Of a DNA stretch of 64,000 nucleotides, positions 53,341 to 64,000 are shown piece after piece (position 1 is the first letter of the stretch; each line of letters starts with the position of its first letter). Position numbers and translations under genes: made by a program. The notes beneath the pieces were generated by a model that made no database searches, was not told where the DNA came from, and was given only the letters and a program-made list of their open reading frames with translations. The stretch is from Flammulina velutipes (taxonomy: Eukaryota; Basidiomycota; Agaricomycetes; Agaricales; Physalacriaceae): positions 1,612,001 through 1,676,000 of the forward strand of contig CM022370.1 in assembly GCA_011800155.1 (NCBI GenBank), in the 5' to 3' direction.

Positions 53341-56300
53341 ATGTCCCCATCATCAGACAAGGAAAAGCTTGACCTCCGCCGTATTCAAGGACAGGTTCGT
53401 ATTCACAATTTCCTTGCAAAATGCTAACCATTTCATTAGATATCCTGCGCTGAATGTCGACGGTGCGCCGCCTGGTGTTCGTACTAGCATTGGCTCAGAT
53501 TCAGATCCTAGCCTCAAACTGAAATGTGACAAGAAGAATCCTTGCTCTTCATGCGGTGCGCTCCCCCAATGGCGCTGCCAATCAATTTCTTACATGTATC
53601 GCAGTCAGACGCGGTTGCGATTCAATATGTCCGACAGGAACCCTTGCTAATGGGATGGGCAAAAAGTACGCGTCTAGTTGGCGCTTGAGCATCCAATAAC
53701 CGTCAATCAGGCTCGTTCTTTCAGATACGGGCGATCTGCATCGCGCAGTAGAGAACATGGGCGACCGTATCAAACAACTCGAGGCTGCAATCGAGCAGTT
53801 CCAGGCAGCAGTATCTCCAGAGGCGCATCCCCTCCTGCGTCCCGACCTCCTGCTCATCAAGTTTCCGCCTGGTCTGGCTATACCAACTCAACGCCCGGCT
53901 TCTCCAACTCTTGAACTGGCCGACGCCTTTGGCACGCTTGCTATCAACGACCAGGGAAACACAAAGTACTTCGGCAGTACAGCCGGAGCGGAGGTAACTG
54001 TCTACTATCAATCCATCTACTCGTACCACTGACTGATCAATCCTCACTCAGAGCTTGTTTCTGGTATTACCTTTCCCCTGTCATCTGGATAAAGATACGA
54101 CTGACATGTAAGGCTGGTGCAGAGATCAGACACGAAACGCGTACGAGTCGTTGTGCCCTGGCTAATGCCGCTCCTCCTGTCGAGAGGAATTTCCCACTCG
54201 GGGAAAACGCAGATTGGGATCTACCCCGTTCACTTGAAATAGTGTGCGCCCATCTACCCTCAAGATCTCGTGCAGTCTCGCTTGCGAAGACATATTACCA
54301 TCATGGACCTTGGAGCGGACAGGTGGTCACGCCAGACGAACTCTTCCAGGACATCATAGAACCATTATACAAGTACATCGAAGATAGGGATGTTGGTATA
54401 CTGTCCGAGTTTCCCATCTCTTGTCATAAACTTGCCTCATTGTTCGGAGGTACCTACTCTTTTCCTCTTTGGCAGGGGAAATCTCATTAACCTTCTCAGT
54501 TCTTGCCATTGGAGTATTGGTTGACTTGAACCTACCCGCCTACCATCCCGACGGCGAGAGATATGCCCAGGTGTTGGTTGCGTCACTCATACTGCGAAGA
54601 ACCTTTGTCGATCCGGAGACAGGGACTGTTCAAGCTCTAACACTCCTTGCCGTGTTTCTCAATCACGGAGGTAGAAAGTATTCGATGGAAGGAGCATGGT
54701 CTTTGAGCTCGTTGGCAATGAAACTACTGCAGCGCGTGAGCTCTCAACTTATATTGTGTTTTCTTCAGATTATTGATATCCGTAGCTGGGGCTTCGTGAG
54801 TATATCTCGACAATCTTGTGATGCCACTGCTGACAACATCAGACCGGGAAAGTGAACGACACGACATAGATCCAAAGACCACAGACCGTAATAAAAGACT
54901 CTTTTGGGAGACATTTTCATTCGACTGCAGTCTGGTAATGTGTTCAAATTGTCAGCTCATTTCCCACTAACTCTGAATTATAGAGCTTGAAACTTGGACG
55001 GCCGCATACTATGCCAGCCGATTATATCCGATGTCCATTCCCCATTGACGAGGAAGAGACACTTGACGCCGAGGGTAACATCATTAGTGGATGTCAGTAT
55101 AGATAGATACTCTCTCCTTTCACTTCTCAAATACTAATCTCCCTCAGTTCACCACCTCAAGTGGACTCTCGCAAGAGATGTAAGTCTTTCAATTTGTTAT
55201 ATCACGTTATAAGCTAAAGACACTCGATAGCTAACCTGCAAGGTTATGGAAGTTATTCTGAGCGCCAAATCTCCGTCATACAAGAGCATTCTCGATCTAG
55301 ACAGGTTAATGCGGCAAACAAAGTACACCAACAAGAGACATTTCTCGCACATTTTACAAGGCGAAAATTCTCATCTTAGCTTTTCTCATGCATTTGCACT
55401 CAAGCACTATCGTGCTACGGGTGCGTTCTCTGATTTTGTCTTTGCCCACCTTTGACAATTGCCTATCCAGTTGGAATCTATATCCATCGGAGCTACTTCG
55501 CGCAGGCTATCGCAACTCCTGATCCTCTCTGCAGTCCTTATGCTGCTTCTTATCTAGCCGCGTATCGCTGTGCATCAGGACTCATCAGTGTCACCCTCAA
55601 ATACTATGACAGTTGTCAAGAACTTCTTATGCGATGTTGGAGTCTCTGGTCAAGTCGTATGTATCTTCTTCACTGTCTCTTCACATACCTCAGCTGAATC
55701 AACCTGCATAGTATTCTCTGCGGCAGTAAGAATGCTTATTACTTTGCTTCTGTCACTTTGCCTGACGCTGCGCGTAGATAATCACTGGCACCGTCGCTAT
55801 ACGAACTCCTGATCGTCATCTGGCGTCTCGTTCGTTTGCTGAATTCTGTCTAGCCGTTGAGTTGTTCGAGACAGCTGCCAGTCAATCTCCAAGAGCAGGA
55901 AACGGACTAGTGAGTGCATGCATCCTACTTAGATCTGTTCTTTGTGGTGACAATACACATCTCCAGGCAATTCTTCGTCGCATGCGAGACAAAGCGGTTG
56001 CTCTGTTTTCTCAACAAGACGTAGACATGGTTGCCGACTACTCTTCCAAACCCCGCATTGACACATCGGACTTTGACGACGAGTTGGAAATTTTCGCTGG
56101 GAGAACGAGGCTCATGGTCAGCAAGATGCTAGTTAAAGAGCGTCGAAGGATGCCTCCCAGACCTGTTAGCCCTCTAACCACCATGCCTGAACCTCAGTCC
56201 CAAACTACCCCGCTACAAGAGAACCAACAGTCTCTGGTGGACTTTTTCGTAATGCAGATGGGGCCCTCTTGGACGACACCGAGACCCGACGAGACGTTGC

Positions 56301-56551
56301 CCATCCCGCAACTGCCGTACGATTACGATTTCAGTGCAAATTTTGACACCGGCACAGCGTCTGTACCTCAAGCTCAAGAAACACCGTTTGTTCCCGATTA
56401 CGGCCATGAGTATGATTTCGGCGCGCAAGACCAGTTCCAGTTCATGAAGCTGTTGGATGACTATGTGATGAACCCAGATATACCGACGAGTGCGGAGGCA
56501 AGCACGGAGAGGGGAGGTGAATTTGGATGGATGTCGTTTCCGGAGATGTAG
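53341..56551 (+). CDS. Zn2Cys6 transcription factor with fungal-specific domain
   Basis: A large regulator of roughly 800 residues and many exons. The zinc cluster is split over four small exons (53341-53394, 53440-53462, 53512-53555, 53605-53665), giving ISCAECRRLKLKCDKKNPC, SSCVRRGCDSIC and PTGTLANGMGK: C-x2-C-x6-C-x5-C-x2-C-x8-C. This arrangement, followed by the coiled coil LHRAVENMGDRIKQLEAAIE, is a common agaricomycete type. The fungal_trans domain follows: LPSRSRAVSLAKTYYHHGPW, FGVLAIGVLVDLNLPAYHPD, GERYAQ, then LFWETFSFDCSLSLKLGRPH, TMPADYIRCPFP. The C-terminal region is acidic and Gln/Pro-rich (LPYDYDFSANFDTG, EYDFGAQDQFQFMKLLDDY), a likely activation domain, ending GWMSFPEM. Targets unknown. 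Confidence 0.9.
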
Positions 56552-56678
56552 GGTAACGATTGACACACTGGGACGGTTAATAACAGTTGTACCACTAATA
56601 CCAGAAAATATTGAAGCTCGCGTAGTTATCCTTTTTGGGACTCGACACATCCCATCATCATCTCAAAAGTATCTTGCT

Positions 56679-57912
<1,234 letters not shown>

Positions 57913-57944
57913 CAATGGGTATATAAGTATGTATAGTAATTAGT

Positions 57945-58526
57945 CTATCCGAATGTAAAGACATCCTTGCTGTTGATTCCATGGACCTCTCCGTCTGCGT
58001 CTTGGCCCTTCTGCGCATCCAAAGCCTCTTTCACCCTGCTGAGCCTGACGTGCTCAGTGTTTGAACGACGCTCCCGTGCGAGCATGTCTAGTTTCCTGTC
58101 TCTGCTGGGCTCCCACTTGCCCTTGAGTATGCGCCTGACGGCCTCTGGGCTAATCTTGAACTTGTCTGCGAGGACGGGCGTAGTGAATGTCTTTGGATCG
58201 TAGTGGTGCAGCTGGCGCAGGCCGTCCATGGCCTCGCGGGATATTTTGCGCGGTGGATTCCAGCCGTCTGGAAATTCCTGCTTCATGACCTGGCGATGCT
58301 TTGCATGTTCCTCCGGCGTCGGTTCTCTGGGTGGCTTTCTGCGGTGTATGGGTGGTGTACCGGGGCGGACACGGTTGACTGCATCGTCGTCCTCTGAAAG
58401 GTCGACTGGACGAGACGAGTCGTCGTTAAGAATGGATTTGGGCGACGGAAGCTGCGTTATGCGCCACTTTTGCAGCGCTGCCGGGTCGAGCGCGGATTTC
58501 GAGTAGCGTCGGAGGAAAAGGTTCAT
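57945..58526 (-). CDS. RRG9: Rrg9/neugrin-domain mitochondrial protein
   Basis: Single exon, 193 residues. Members of this family are needed for mitochondrial genome maintenance or mitochondrial rRNA function. The N-terminus MNLFLRRYSKSALDP is basic with hydroxyl residues, a likely mitochondrial presequence. The conserved domain is at about residues 75-165: PTPEEHAKHRQVMKQEFPDG, WNPPRKISREAMDGLRQLHH, PVLADKFKISPEAVRRILKG, KWEPS, then RDRKLDMLARERR. The helix-turn-helix-like SPEAVRRILKGKW is the family signature. The C-terminus is acidic, with NSKDVFTFG. It starts 37 bp from the divergent FIT2-like gene and ends 32 bp from HEM2. Confidence 0.88.
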   Translation of the reverse strand: MNLFLRRYSKSALDPAALQKWRITQLPSPKSILNDDSSRPVDLSEDDDAVNRVRPGTPPIHRRKPPREPTPEEHAKHRQVMKQEFPDGWNPPRKISREAMDGLRQLHHYDPKTFTTPVLADKFKISPEAVRRILKGKWEPSRDRKLDMLARERRSNTEHVRLSRVKEALDAQKGQDADGEVHGINSKDVFTFG

Positions 58527-58563
58527 TGTGTGACGTCACACTCCTTTGCCTCTTGCGCTCATC

Positions 58564-59438
58564 ATGTTTTCCGATATTCGAATTTCTGCAGCCGTCGTCG
58601 TTTCCGCCATCGTCTTTGCTGGAACTGCTTATTCTGTGGCGCACAGCACTTACTTGGACACCTCAAATCCCCTCCTCGCTCACCTTCCCCATCCCCTAGC
58701 AAACTCCCATTACTGGGCTAGCAAATCCAACGCCCTCAACGTCGTCTTTATAAAAAGAGCCTGGGGCTGGACATCGCTCGCGTTCTTCTCCCTATGGGCT
58801 ACAAGCCCCCGCTCAACAAGAACAGCATCCAGACTAGTCAAATGGGCAGCAGAAACAGCCGCGTGGCTCGTGTTCTGCGGCTGGTTCTTCGGTCCTGCAC
58901 TCATCGAGCGCTTTATCGTCGCGTCGGGCGGTGACTGCTTCGTCTCGCTACCCAGCGGAGACGTCGTCACCGTTCCCCAAGAGTTCTGCTACACAAAGGC
59001 ATCCCTCCATCCAGCAGACTATCCCGATCTCTTTCAAACCGCGTTCACTTCCACCCCACCAGAATGGCGCGCTCGCCCGAGGCTCAGGCAGGGACATGAC
59101 ATCTCCGGACACATCTTCCTCCTCACAATGTCTACCCTTTTTCTCGTCGACCAGCTCCGCGTATCGCTCCGTCGCAATTCAGAGTCATGGTCTACGCTTC
59201 ATACGTACGCAGTGTGGGCAAACGTTGCCCTTGTAGGTGTATGGCTACTAGCGTCTTGCACAACAAGCGTCTATTTCCATACGCCGCTCGAGAAAGTTAC
59301 TGGACTCTGTACGTCCCATCTAAGCCCTATCTTCTCCAACGCTAACTTGGTTGCTCAGTGCTCGGTCTCGCTTCCTTCGGTATAACTCAAATACCTGCAA
59401 TCTTGCGCGCAAAAGTGGAGAGGCCACACTCAAGCTAG
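58564..59438 (+). CDS. FIT-family ER membrane protein (FIT2/Scs3-like)
   Basis: An ER protein of the fat-storage-inducing transmembrane family, which supports lipid-droplet budding; human FIT2 is an acyl-CoA diphosphatase. Two exons, about 275 residues. Membrane segments include AAVVVSAIVFAGTAYSVAHS, TSLAFFSLWATSP, AAWLVFCGWFFGPALIERFI, FLLTMSTLFLVDQL and VWANVALVGVWLLASC. Two family histidines are visible: the one in GHDISGHIFLLT and the one in VYFHTPLEKVTG, corresponding to the conserved catalytic pair. FVSLPSGDVVTVPQEFCY sits in a luminal loop. The last intron falls inside VTGL and joins LGLASFGITQIPAILRAK; the tail ends SS. Confidence 0.9.
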
Positions 59439-59526
59439 GGATCGTGTACAGTATCAATCACTTGGACTCATTTGGGAAAATTAAGACAATATCACAATCT
59501 AAGAGTCCAAATGCCTGTACCAATCA

Positions 59527-61529
59527 TTATGACATCCATGTCAAAAACACCCAAAACAGCACTGTAGACCAAAGGATGCTCAGCCCGTCAATCAGCGTAC
59601 TCTTCACAAGACCTTTGCGCGACGCCACAGAGTCAGATGTGCCTCCCGCCCCCAACAACACAACCAGCTCCTTCAAGCCGTTCCAAGAAACCTCCGGAAG
59701 CCGTAGCGTCACCCTCCTCCTCCGTCCCAGCAGCACAAACGTCCACGACCAAGTCCACTTCGCAGGACGCTTTGGCGCAGCGCTCAAAGGCTCATCACTC
59801 TCCCCTCCAACGAAGAATCCATTTCCAACAGCCGTGTCAGGCGACCACGCATCATCGTGCGCACTATCTCTACTCGCGTATTGCGACGGGAACATCGCGT
59901 CCTCTTCCTCCCCATGGAACATCGGTGAACCGAGCGGTGACTCCGGATAGTGAGAGGTCGCACGGAAGCTGGGCTCTCCACTCGAGTTGGGCGTGCGAAG
60001 AGCCGACGGAAGCGACCCCGGTGGACTAGTGGGCCCGCTACGATGGGCGTACGGCCATAACGGACTAGCACCAGGAGTGTTGGGCGTTGGTGGGAAAATG
60101 GTCACCGGTGGAGGCCTAGTCCGTTTGCGCCTAGCATAGTTCAAGAACAGCAATCCGAGGAGAGTCACGAACATCAGAGGAATGTAAAAGTTGTCGATAA
60201 TTCCCTTTTGGTCGGGAAGGGCACAAGGCGCGTCGGCAAAGGAAGAGCGATCTTTCAAGAGTGTAGTGTCCGTAACGGATAAAAGCTGGAAGCCTGGGTA
60301 TCGGATGTTTCGTGCCATTGAGAAAGACTTGACGGTCACTTCTCGGACGTCTTTAGCAGCATTTTGGTCATCAGCGGAAGCTCGATGAGTATAGTCGCAA
60401 TAGTCGCGATTGTCCCCACTATATTGCAGTCAGCAAGACGATACAAAGACATGCTCAAACAAACCTAAAGATGATCGTCGGCTGTAAAGTTTTCAACAAG
60501 AACGATGTGGTCTGTTTGCCAAAAGTATTTTGGTATCCATGCCCGACGCCTCTTCGAATCGTTCCCCTCTCCCGTAACGGACCACACGACGCGGTATCTG
60601 GACGCGCCAAAGGCAGGTGCGTCAACATTACGAGTGGTTTCTCGTCTATAAATAATGGTGAGATGGGTTTGATACCAAATCAGTGAGTGTACGTACCGTG
60701 TACTATTGATTTGACAAACTCGACAGGTCCTTGTGAAACGGGGGACCAAGTGTCAAAGGAAGAGCCTGCTGCTGAACGTTGATAGTCCTCATCGACAAGA
60801 CCTGGAGCGTCGAGGAACACGAATTGATGGCCGCGAATGGTAGTGCGATAATTGAATGGACCGAACGCGCTGAAATAGTTGGATCGTACTCGCTTGGCAA
60901 GCGCATGCGAAACGCCCATTCTAAAGTCGGATTAGCTCGCGAATAAATGGTAGAGGGAGCCGTACCCAACGTCGTTGTTGCCCGGAACGTAGTACACGGT
61001 GGTGTTCGCTGCAACGGGGAACATGGCTCGGAACGCTTCATAGTAGTCCTTGTATCTAACGACGCCGAAGATCAGCATGTGTAGCATACATCCACTCTAT
61101 ACACGCACTCTTTCTCAGAACGGACATACTTTCCCGCTGAAAGCATGTCGCCGAGGAAAATAACGATATCGGGATGGAGACGTTTCGCTGCGCGCCAGCC
61201 GCGTCTCATGCTCGAGTCGAAGAGCCACGATTCATCGTGCACGCCCTTGGGCGGTTTTATTTGCGGGTCGGATACAAGCATAATATGAGTTGGCCGTTCG
61301 TTCGCAGCGACCTGGGGGCATATCAGTCTTCGTCTCGTCGTTGAAGGCCACCCAAACGCACCAGATTGCTGTCGGGCCATGAACACGAGGATATCCGCCA
61401 TAGATATATGCCCAGCTCGCCCCATAGCACAACAAAGGCCCAGACGAGTCGCAGGGCATTAACCACCAGTGGCCGTGCCAGGCGAAGGCGGGTTGACGAG
61501 CTCGACGTTCTACGCGCTGTCAAGCTCAT
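59527..61529 (-). CDS. CDC1: Cdc1/MPPE1-like ER metallophosphoesterase
   Basis: Family enzymes remove ethanolamine-phosphate side groups from GPI-anchor glycans in the ER or Golgi, with a dinuclear Mn centre. Several exons. It starts MSLTARRTSSSSTRLRLA, followed by a membrane anchor (LRLVWAFVVLWGELGIYLWR). Metal motifs: HIMLVSDPQI (first Asp), DIVIFLGDMLSAG (GD), TTVYYVPGNNDVGMG (GNND, where many relatives have GNHD), and RGHQFVFLDAPGLVDED. A second membrane segment follows late (IPLMFVTLLGLLFLNYARRK). A Ser/Pro-rich region leads to a C-terminal hydrophobic helix, DGLSILWSTVLFWVFLTWMS. Details of the exons around 60340-60470 are less certain. GPI processing is relevant to the two GPI-anchor candidates at 38-40 kb only in a general sense. 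Confidence 0.87.
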
Positions 61530-61657
61530 ACTGGCATAAGAACGCGCGTAAAAGAAGATGGAAGTGGTCGCAATTCAAGTTGGGGAATGACAGTTCGACA
61601 TGAACGTGCAAGATGAGAAAAGATTCACACGCTACTAATAATACACGAATATCCTAC

Positions 61658-63149
61658 TTATTCCCAGTCACTGTCCCCGTCGTCAGACTCTCCTTCCTTT
61701 GTGTTCTTGCTTTCTCCAGTCCTGGCTTCACTGACATTCCCAGAAGAAACCACATCGTAGCTGTCCTCGCTACTTTCCCTCGGACTGCTTGTGGCGGGCG
61801 TAGGCGTCTGCGATACAGTCTTCGTCGGCGTCTTGTTCTCTGCTGGACCAACGGTCGACATCGAGGCGGATGGCGTCGTAGCTTTCGTCTCCTCCTCGTC
61901 TTCATCCTCCTCCCAGCTAAAGTCCTCGTCGCTGCTTAGGGAGCCTGGAGAAGAATCAGATACAGTTCAAACCCAATCCAGTTGAATTACCCTGAATCAA
62001 CGCCTTACGGCGCTCCTCTTCCTGAGATATCTGATGCGCGCGGAAGAAGTATCGCGTCCAGAACGTCTCCAGAGTCATCTCGTCGGGAACTAAGAACATG
62101 TCAGCTCAATGCAAAGGCAGTACTGGGGAGCCTTCTTACCGAGGGTGTCCACATTAGCCTTCAGAGCTGCCCCATCCGCTGCATCTGCCAAAGCATCGGT
62201 CTGTCTCTTCTTCCATACATCACCTTCGATGCCACCCTCTGCCTCAACTTCAGTCTCGGTCCACAGGAGGTATTGCTCCTTAGTGGTAGCATCTGCCTCT
62301 GGATCGTGTCGGATAATATCAGAATCATGTTTGAGCCGTTTCAACAAGGCCTCCGCGCGCGTAGCAACCGCATGCGTGCTCGATGCCTTCCCTTTGCCCT
62401 TGTCCGACGGCGACGACGACGGGCCGGCGTCTGGAGTCGACATCGGAGTCGGCAGCATCCACATGTCGCTGCCGTCCCATATCAGCCCACTGCTGCCAGC
62501 CTCGTCCGGAGGGATGACCTTGACGGCGTCCTTGAGCACCTCACCCGCCTCTTTGACCGCCTCTCGTAGCAGGGCTTCGCTCTTGTGTACGTATTCCTCA
62601 GCCTGTGCGCGCGTAACACCTTGCACGCGTTGAAACTCGGTCGCAAGGGTATGTCGGATCTGGGCAAAGTCGGGATTCTTGAGCGATTCGGGAATGTTGT
62701 TCTGGACGGTCGTGGCGATGGTGGGAGGGAGAGCAGCCTGTATTCGAGAGAACAAGGAGGATGGCGCTTGCTCGGTGGAGCTCGATGCAGGGGGAGTTTC
62801 CTCGCTGTCGACATCTTGAGTGGCGGTTGTCGTCGCCGTCGTCGTCGTCGTCGCTGCCGAGCTTTGCGACTCTGAGTAGCGATGCATCTGCGCCTGCGCC
62901 TGCGTGACCACCTCTGAAAAGTCTTTCCTGGCTATTGCCATTGCTGTTTCGCTCTGTACCCCAGTGAATATGGATCATCTATCGAGTATGCGTACATACC
63001 TGCTTGCGAAAGCCACCCCAGAAACGATTGAGCTGACCGAGGACCTGCGTGACCTCTTCATTCAGACTTTGTTCTGGCTGCGCTGTCGGTGGCGGCGTGC
63101 TCGACGTTGCGCCGGCGCTTGCAATGTCCAGAGGATCAAGAAAGTTCAT
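61658..63149 (-). CDS. BSD-domain protein (Dos2-like)
   Basis: Starts MNFLDPLDIASAG; the first exon continues VTQVLGQLNRFWGGFRKQ and splices to SETAMAIARKDFSEVVTQAQ. The helical N-terminal part has FSRIQAALPPTIATTVQNNI and HTLATEFQRVQGVTRAQAEE, then an amphipathic AVKEAGEVLKDAVK. After a Ser/Lys linker comes EQYLLWTETEVEAEGGIEGD and, across introns, VPDEMTLETFWTRYFFRAHQ, the BSD signature with the conserved Phe-Trp pair. The C-terminus is an acidic, Ser-rich tail (SLSSDEDFSWEEDEDEEE) ending DGDSDWE. This layout matches fungal Dos2 and animal SYAP1-like proteins. A cytosolic or vacuolar-signalling role has been proposed for relatives; the exact function is unknown. Confidence 0.88.
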
Positions 63150-63527
63150 GGTAAAGGACAATTATGACGTAATAGAGCAATCTATGGCAGCTAGACCGTT
63201 GACGGTGTGCAGGTACACAATCTCCTGGAGAATAAATTGTGTATAGTAACGTTGTACAATGATCTATGTGTAAGGATGCATCGATTTCCTGACGAAATAA
63301 ACCGCCGATGAACAGGGCAAGAAACGGACAAGGAAACTTGCGCCTTCTGAATTTTAGGCAATTCTAAGCATTGCCTCCGCAGTACTAGTAGGTGGCACGT
63401 AGTGGTTTCAACTTGCGGAGATTTGGATGATGTACATGGTCGAGATAGCTCCAGAGACTAACTTCTGAAAATCGATGAGACCTCGACGCGTACCTCGTCA
63501 AGCAAGGAAGCACCAAGGCCAAGAAAA
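63150..63527. other. Intergenic region, 378 bp
   Basis: Promoter of the BSD-domain gene and 3' region of the kinase gene, both on the minus strand. I see no coding signal. Confidence 0.5.
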
Positions 63528-64000
63528 TTAGATACAGAGAAACTCCGGTAGGATAGTAGTTCTTGAAGGTGGATCTTTCTCGCTGGATGACCTAGAGACA
63601 TCTTGGAACCATGGGTCGCGAAGAATATTTGCTGCAGTGGGCCGCATCGCTGGGTCAAGCACAAGAACCTTCCTCAATAGCCTCACGAGGGACTCTAGGT
63701 CTTCTTCGTCCACACAGCCTTTCCGAAGTGCTCCTCGAGTCTCTGCCCAGAAAATGTCAGGGGACATGTCAAGAGAGCGACAGCCTGAGCTCTTCCACAA
63801 CTCCTCCCATTTAGGAGGGACCTGAGCGATGTGTGTCATGGAAGCAAACAGACTCGTCCAGTTAGCCCAACGGATGAGTGGCCCGCCTGTGATACTTTCG
63901 TACAACTGAATAGGTGTTCAGTATATGACAAATAATATCAAAGTGCGGCGAACTTACGTCGGCGCCAAAAGCCCAAATATCTGCTGATGTCCCGCTAACG
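63528..64000 (-). CDS. Protein kinase, C-terminal lobe only (runs off the window)
   Basis: The 3' end of a kinase gene whose N-lobe lies beyond base 64000. The exon at the edge encodes TSADIWAFGAD, subdomain IX with its invariant Asp, and ends at a GTAAGT donor. After an intron (acceptor TTCAG) comes LYESITGGPLIRWANWTSLF, then WEELWKSSGCRSLDMSPDIF and LVRLLRKVLVLDPAMRPTAA, NILRDPWFQ, the subdomain XI Arg with the usual DPxxRPTA form. It ends LPEFLCI. The final lobe resembles SRPK/CMGC-like or FunK1-related basidiomycete kinases, but without the catalytic loop the subfamily cannot be named. Confidence 0.85.

Noticed and set aside
53216..53650. A continuous plus-strand frame containing CDKKNPCSSC
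   Set aside because: It reads through introns. Correct splicing of four small exons gives the full zinc cluster, and its 5' part is antisense to LSM2.

Overview
The window is nuclear DNA from a filamentous basidiomycete, most likely an agaricomycete. Almost every gene is split by many short introns (about 45-60 nt, GT-AG with a few GC-AG). The gene set includes two Zn2Cys6 regulators, a FunK1-type kinase, a UbiA-like prenyltransferase, a DUF4045-gelsolin-type protein and GPI-anchor candidates, next to conserved eukaryotic housekeeping genes. About 33 genes or gene remnants fit in 64 kb. All gene models were spliced by eye. Outer limits are start and stop codons that I could place; internal exon edges are predictions.

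Layout. 1-8.1 kb: two unrecognised genes, an amidohydrolase-like gene, a probable pseudogene with an in-frame stop, a Zn2Cys6 factor and a coiled-coil gene. 9-16 kb: a secreted class 3 lipase and a full-length ABCB (MDR-type) exporter. 18-32.6 kb: nucleolar-type FKBP, Arp2/3 subunit 4, GNAT acetyltransferase, HLTF/Rad5-like SNF2-RING translocase, Smc5/6 kleisin Nse4, and a long gelsolin-type protein. 33-40.5 kb: an accessory-looking stretch with a UbiA prenyltransferase, an orphan gene, a FunK1 kinase homologue that has lost its catalytic-loop Asp and Asn, a short repeat fragment, and two tandem secreted paralogues with GPI-anchor-like tails. 40.7-49.5 kb: a coiled-coil gene, ribosomal protein uS7 (RPS5), a putative AF4/FMR2-type nuclear protein, a 1-kb mobile element with ~346-bp near-perfect inverted arms, and an unrecognised nuclear protein. 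50-64 kb: a very compact housekeeping block: F-box protein, WDR83, LSM2, second Zn2Cys6 factor, HEM2, RRG9/neugrin, FIT2, CDC1-like ER phosphoesterase, BSD-domain protein and the 3' end of a protein kinase.

The genes form no obvious single pathway. HLTF/Rad5 and NSE4, both replication-stress and DNA-repair proteins, are transcribed divergently from one 348-bp spacer. The most noteworthy structures are the long-armed inverted-repeat element, start-codon-only first exons in ARPC4 and LSM2, a 6-nt microexon inside the HLTF Walker A motif, four head-to-head gene pairs with start codons 33-39 bp apart, and the catalytically impaired FunK1. I saw no rRNA or tRNA genes and no CRISPR arrays.
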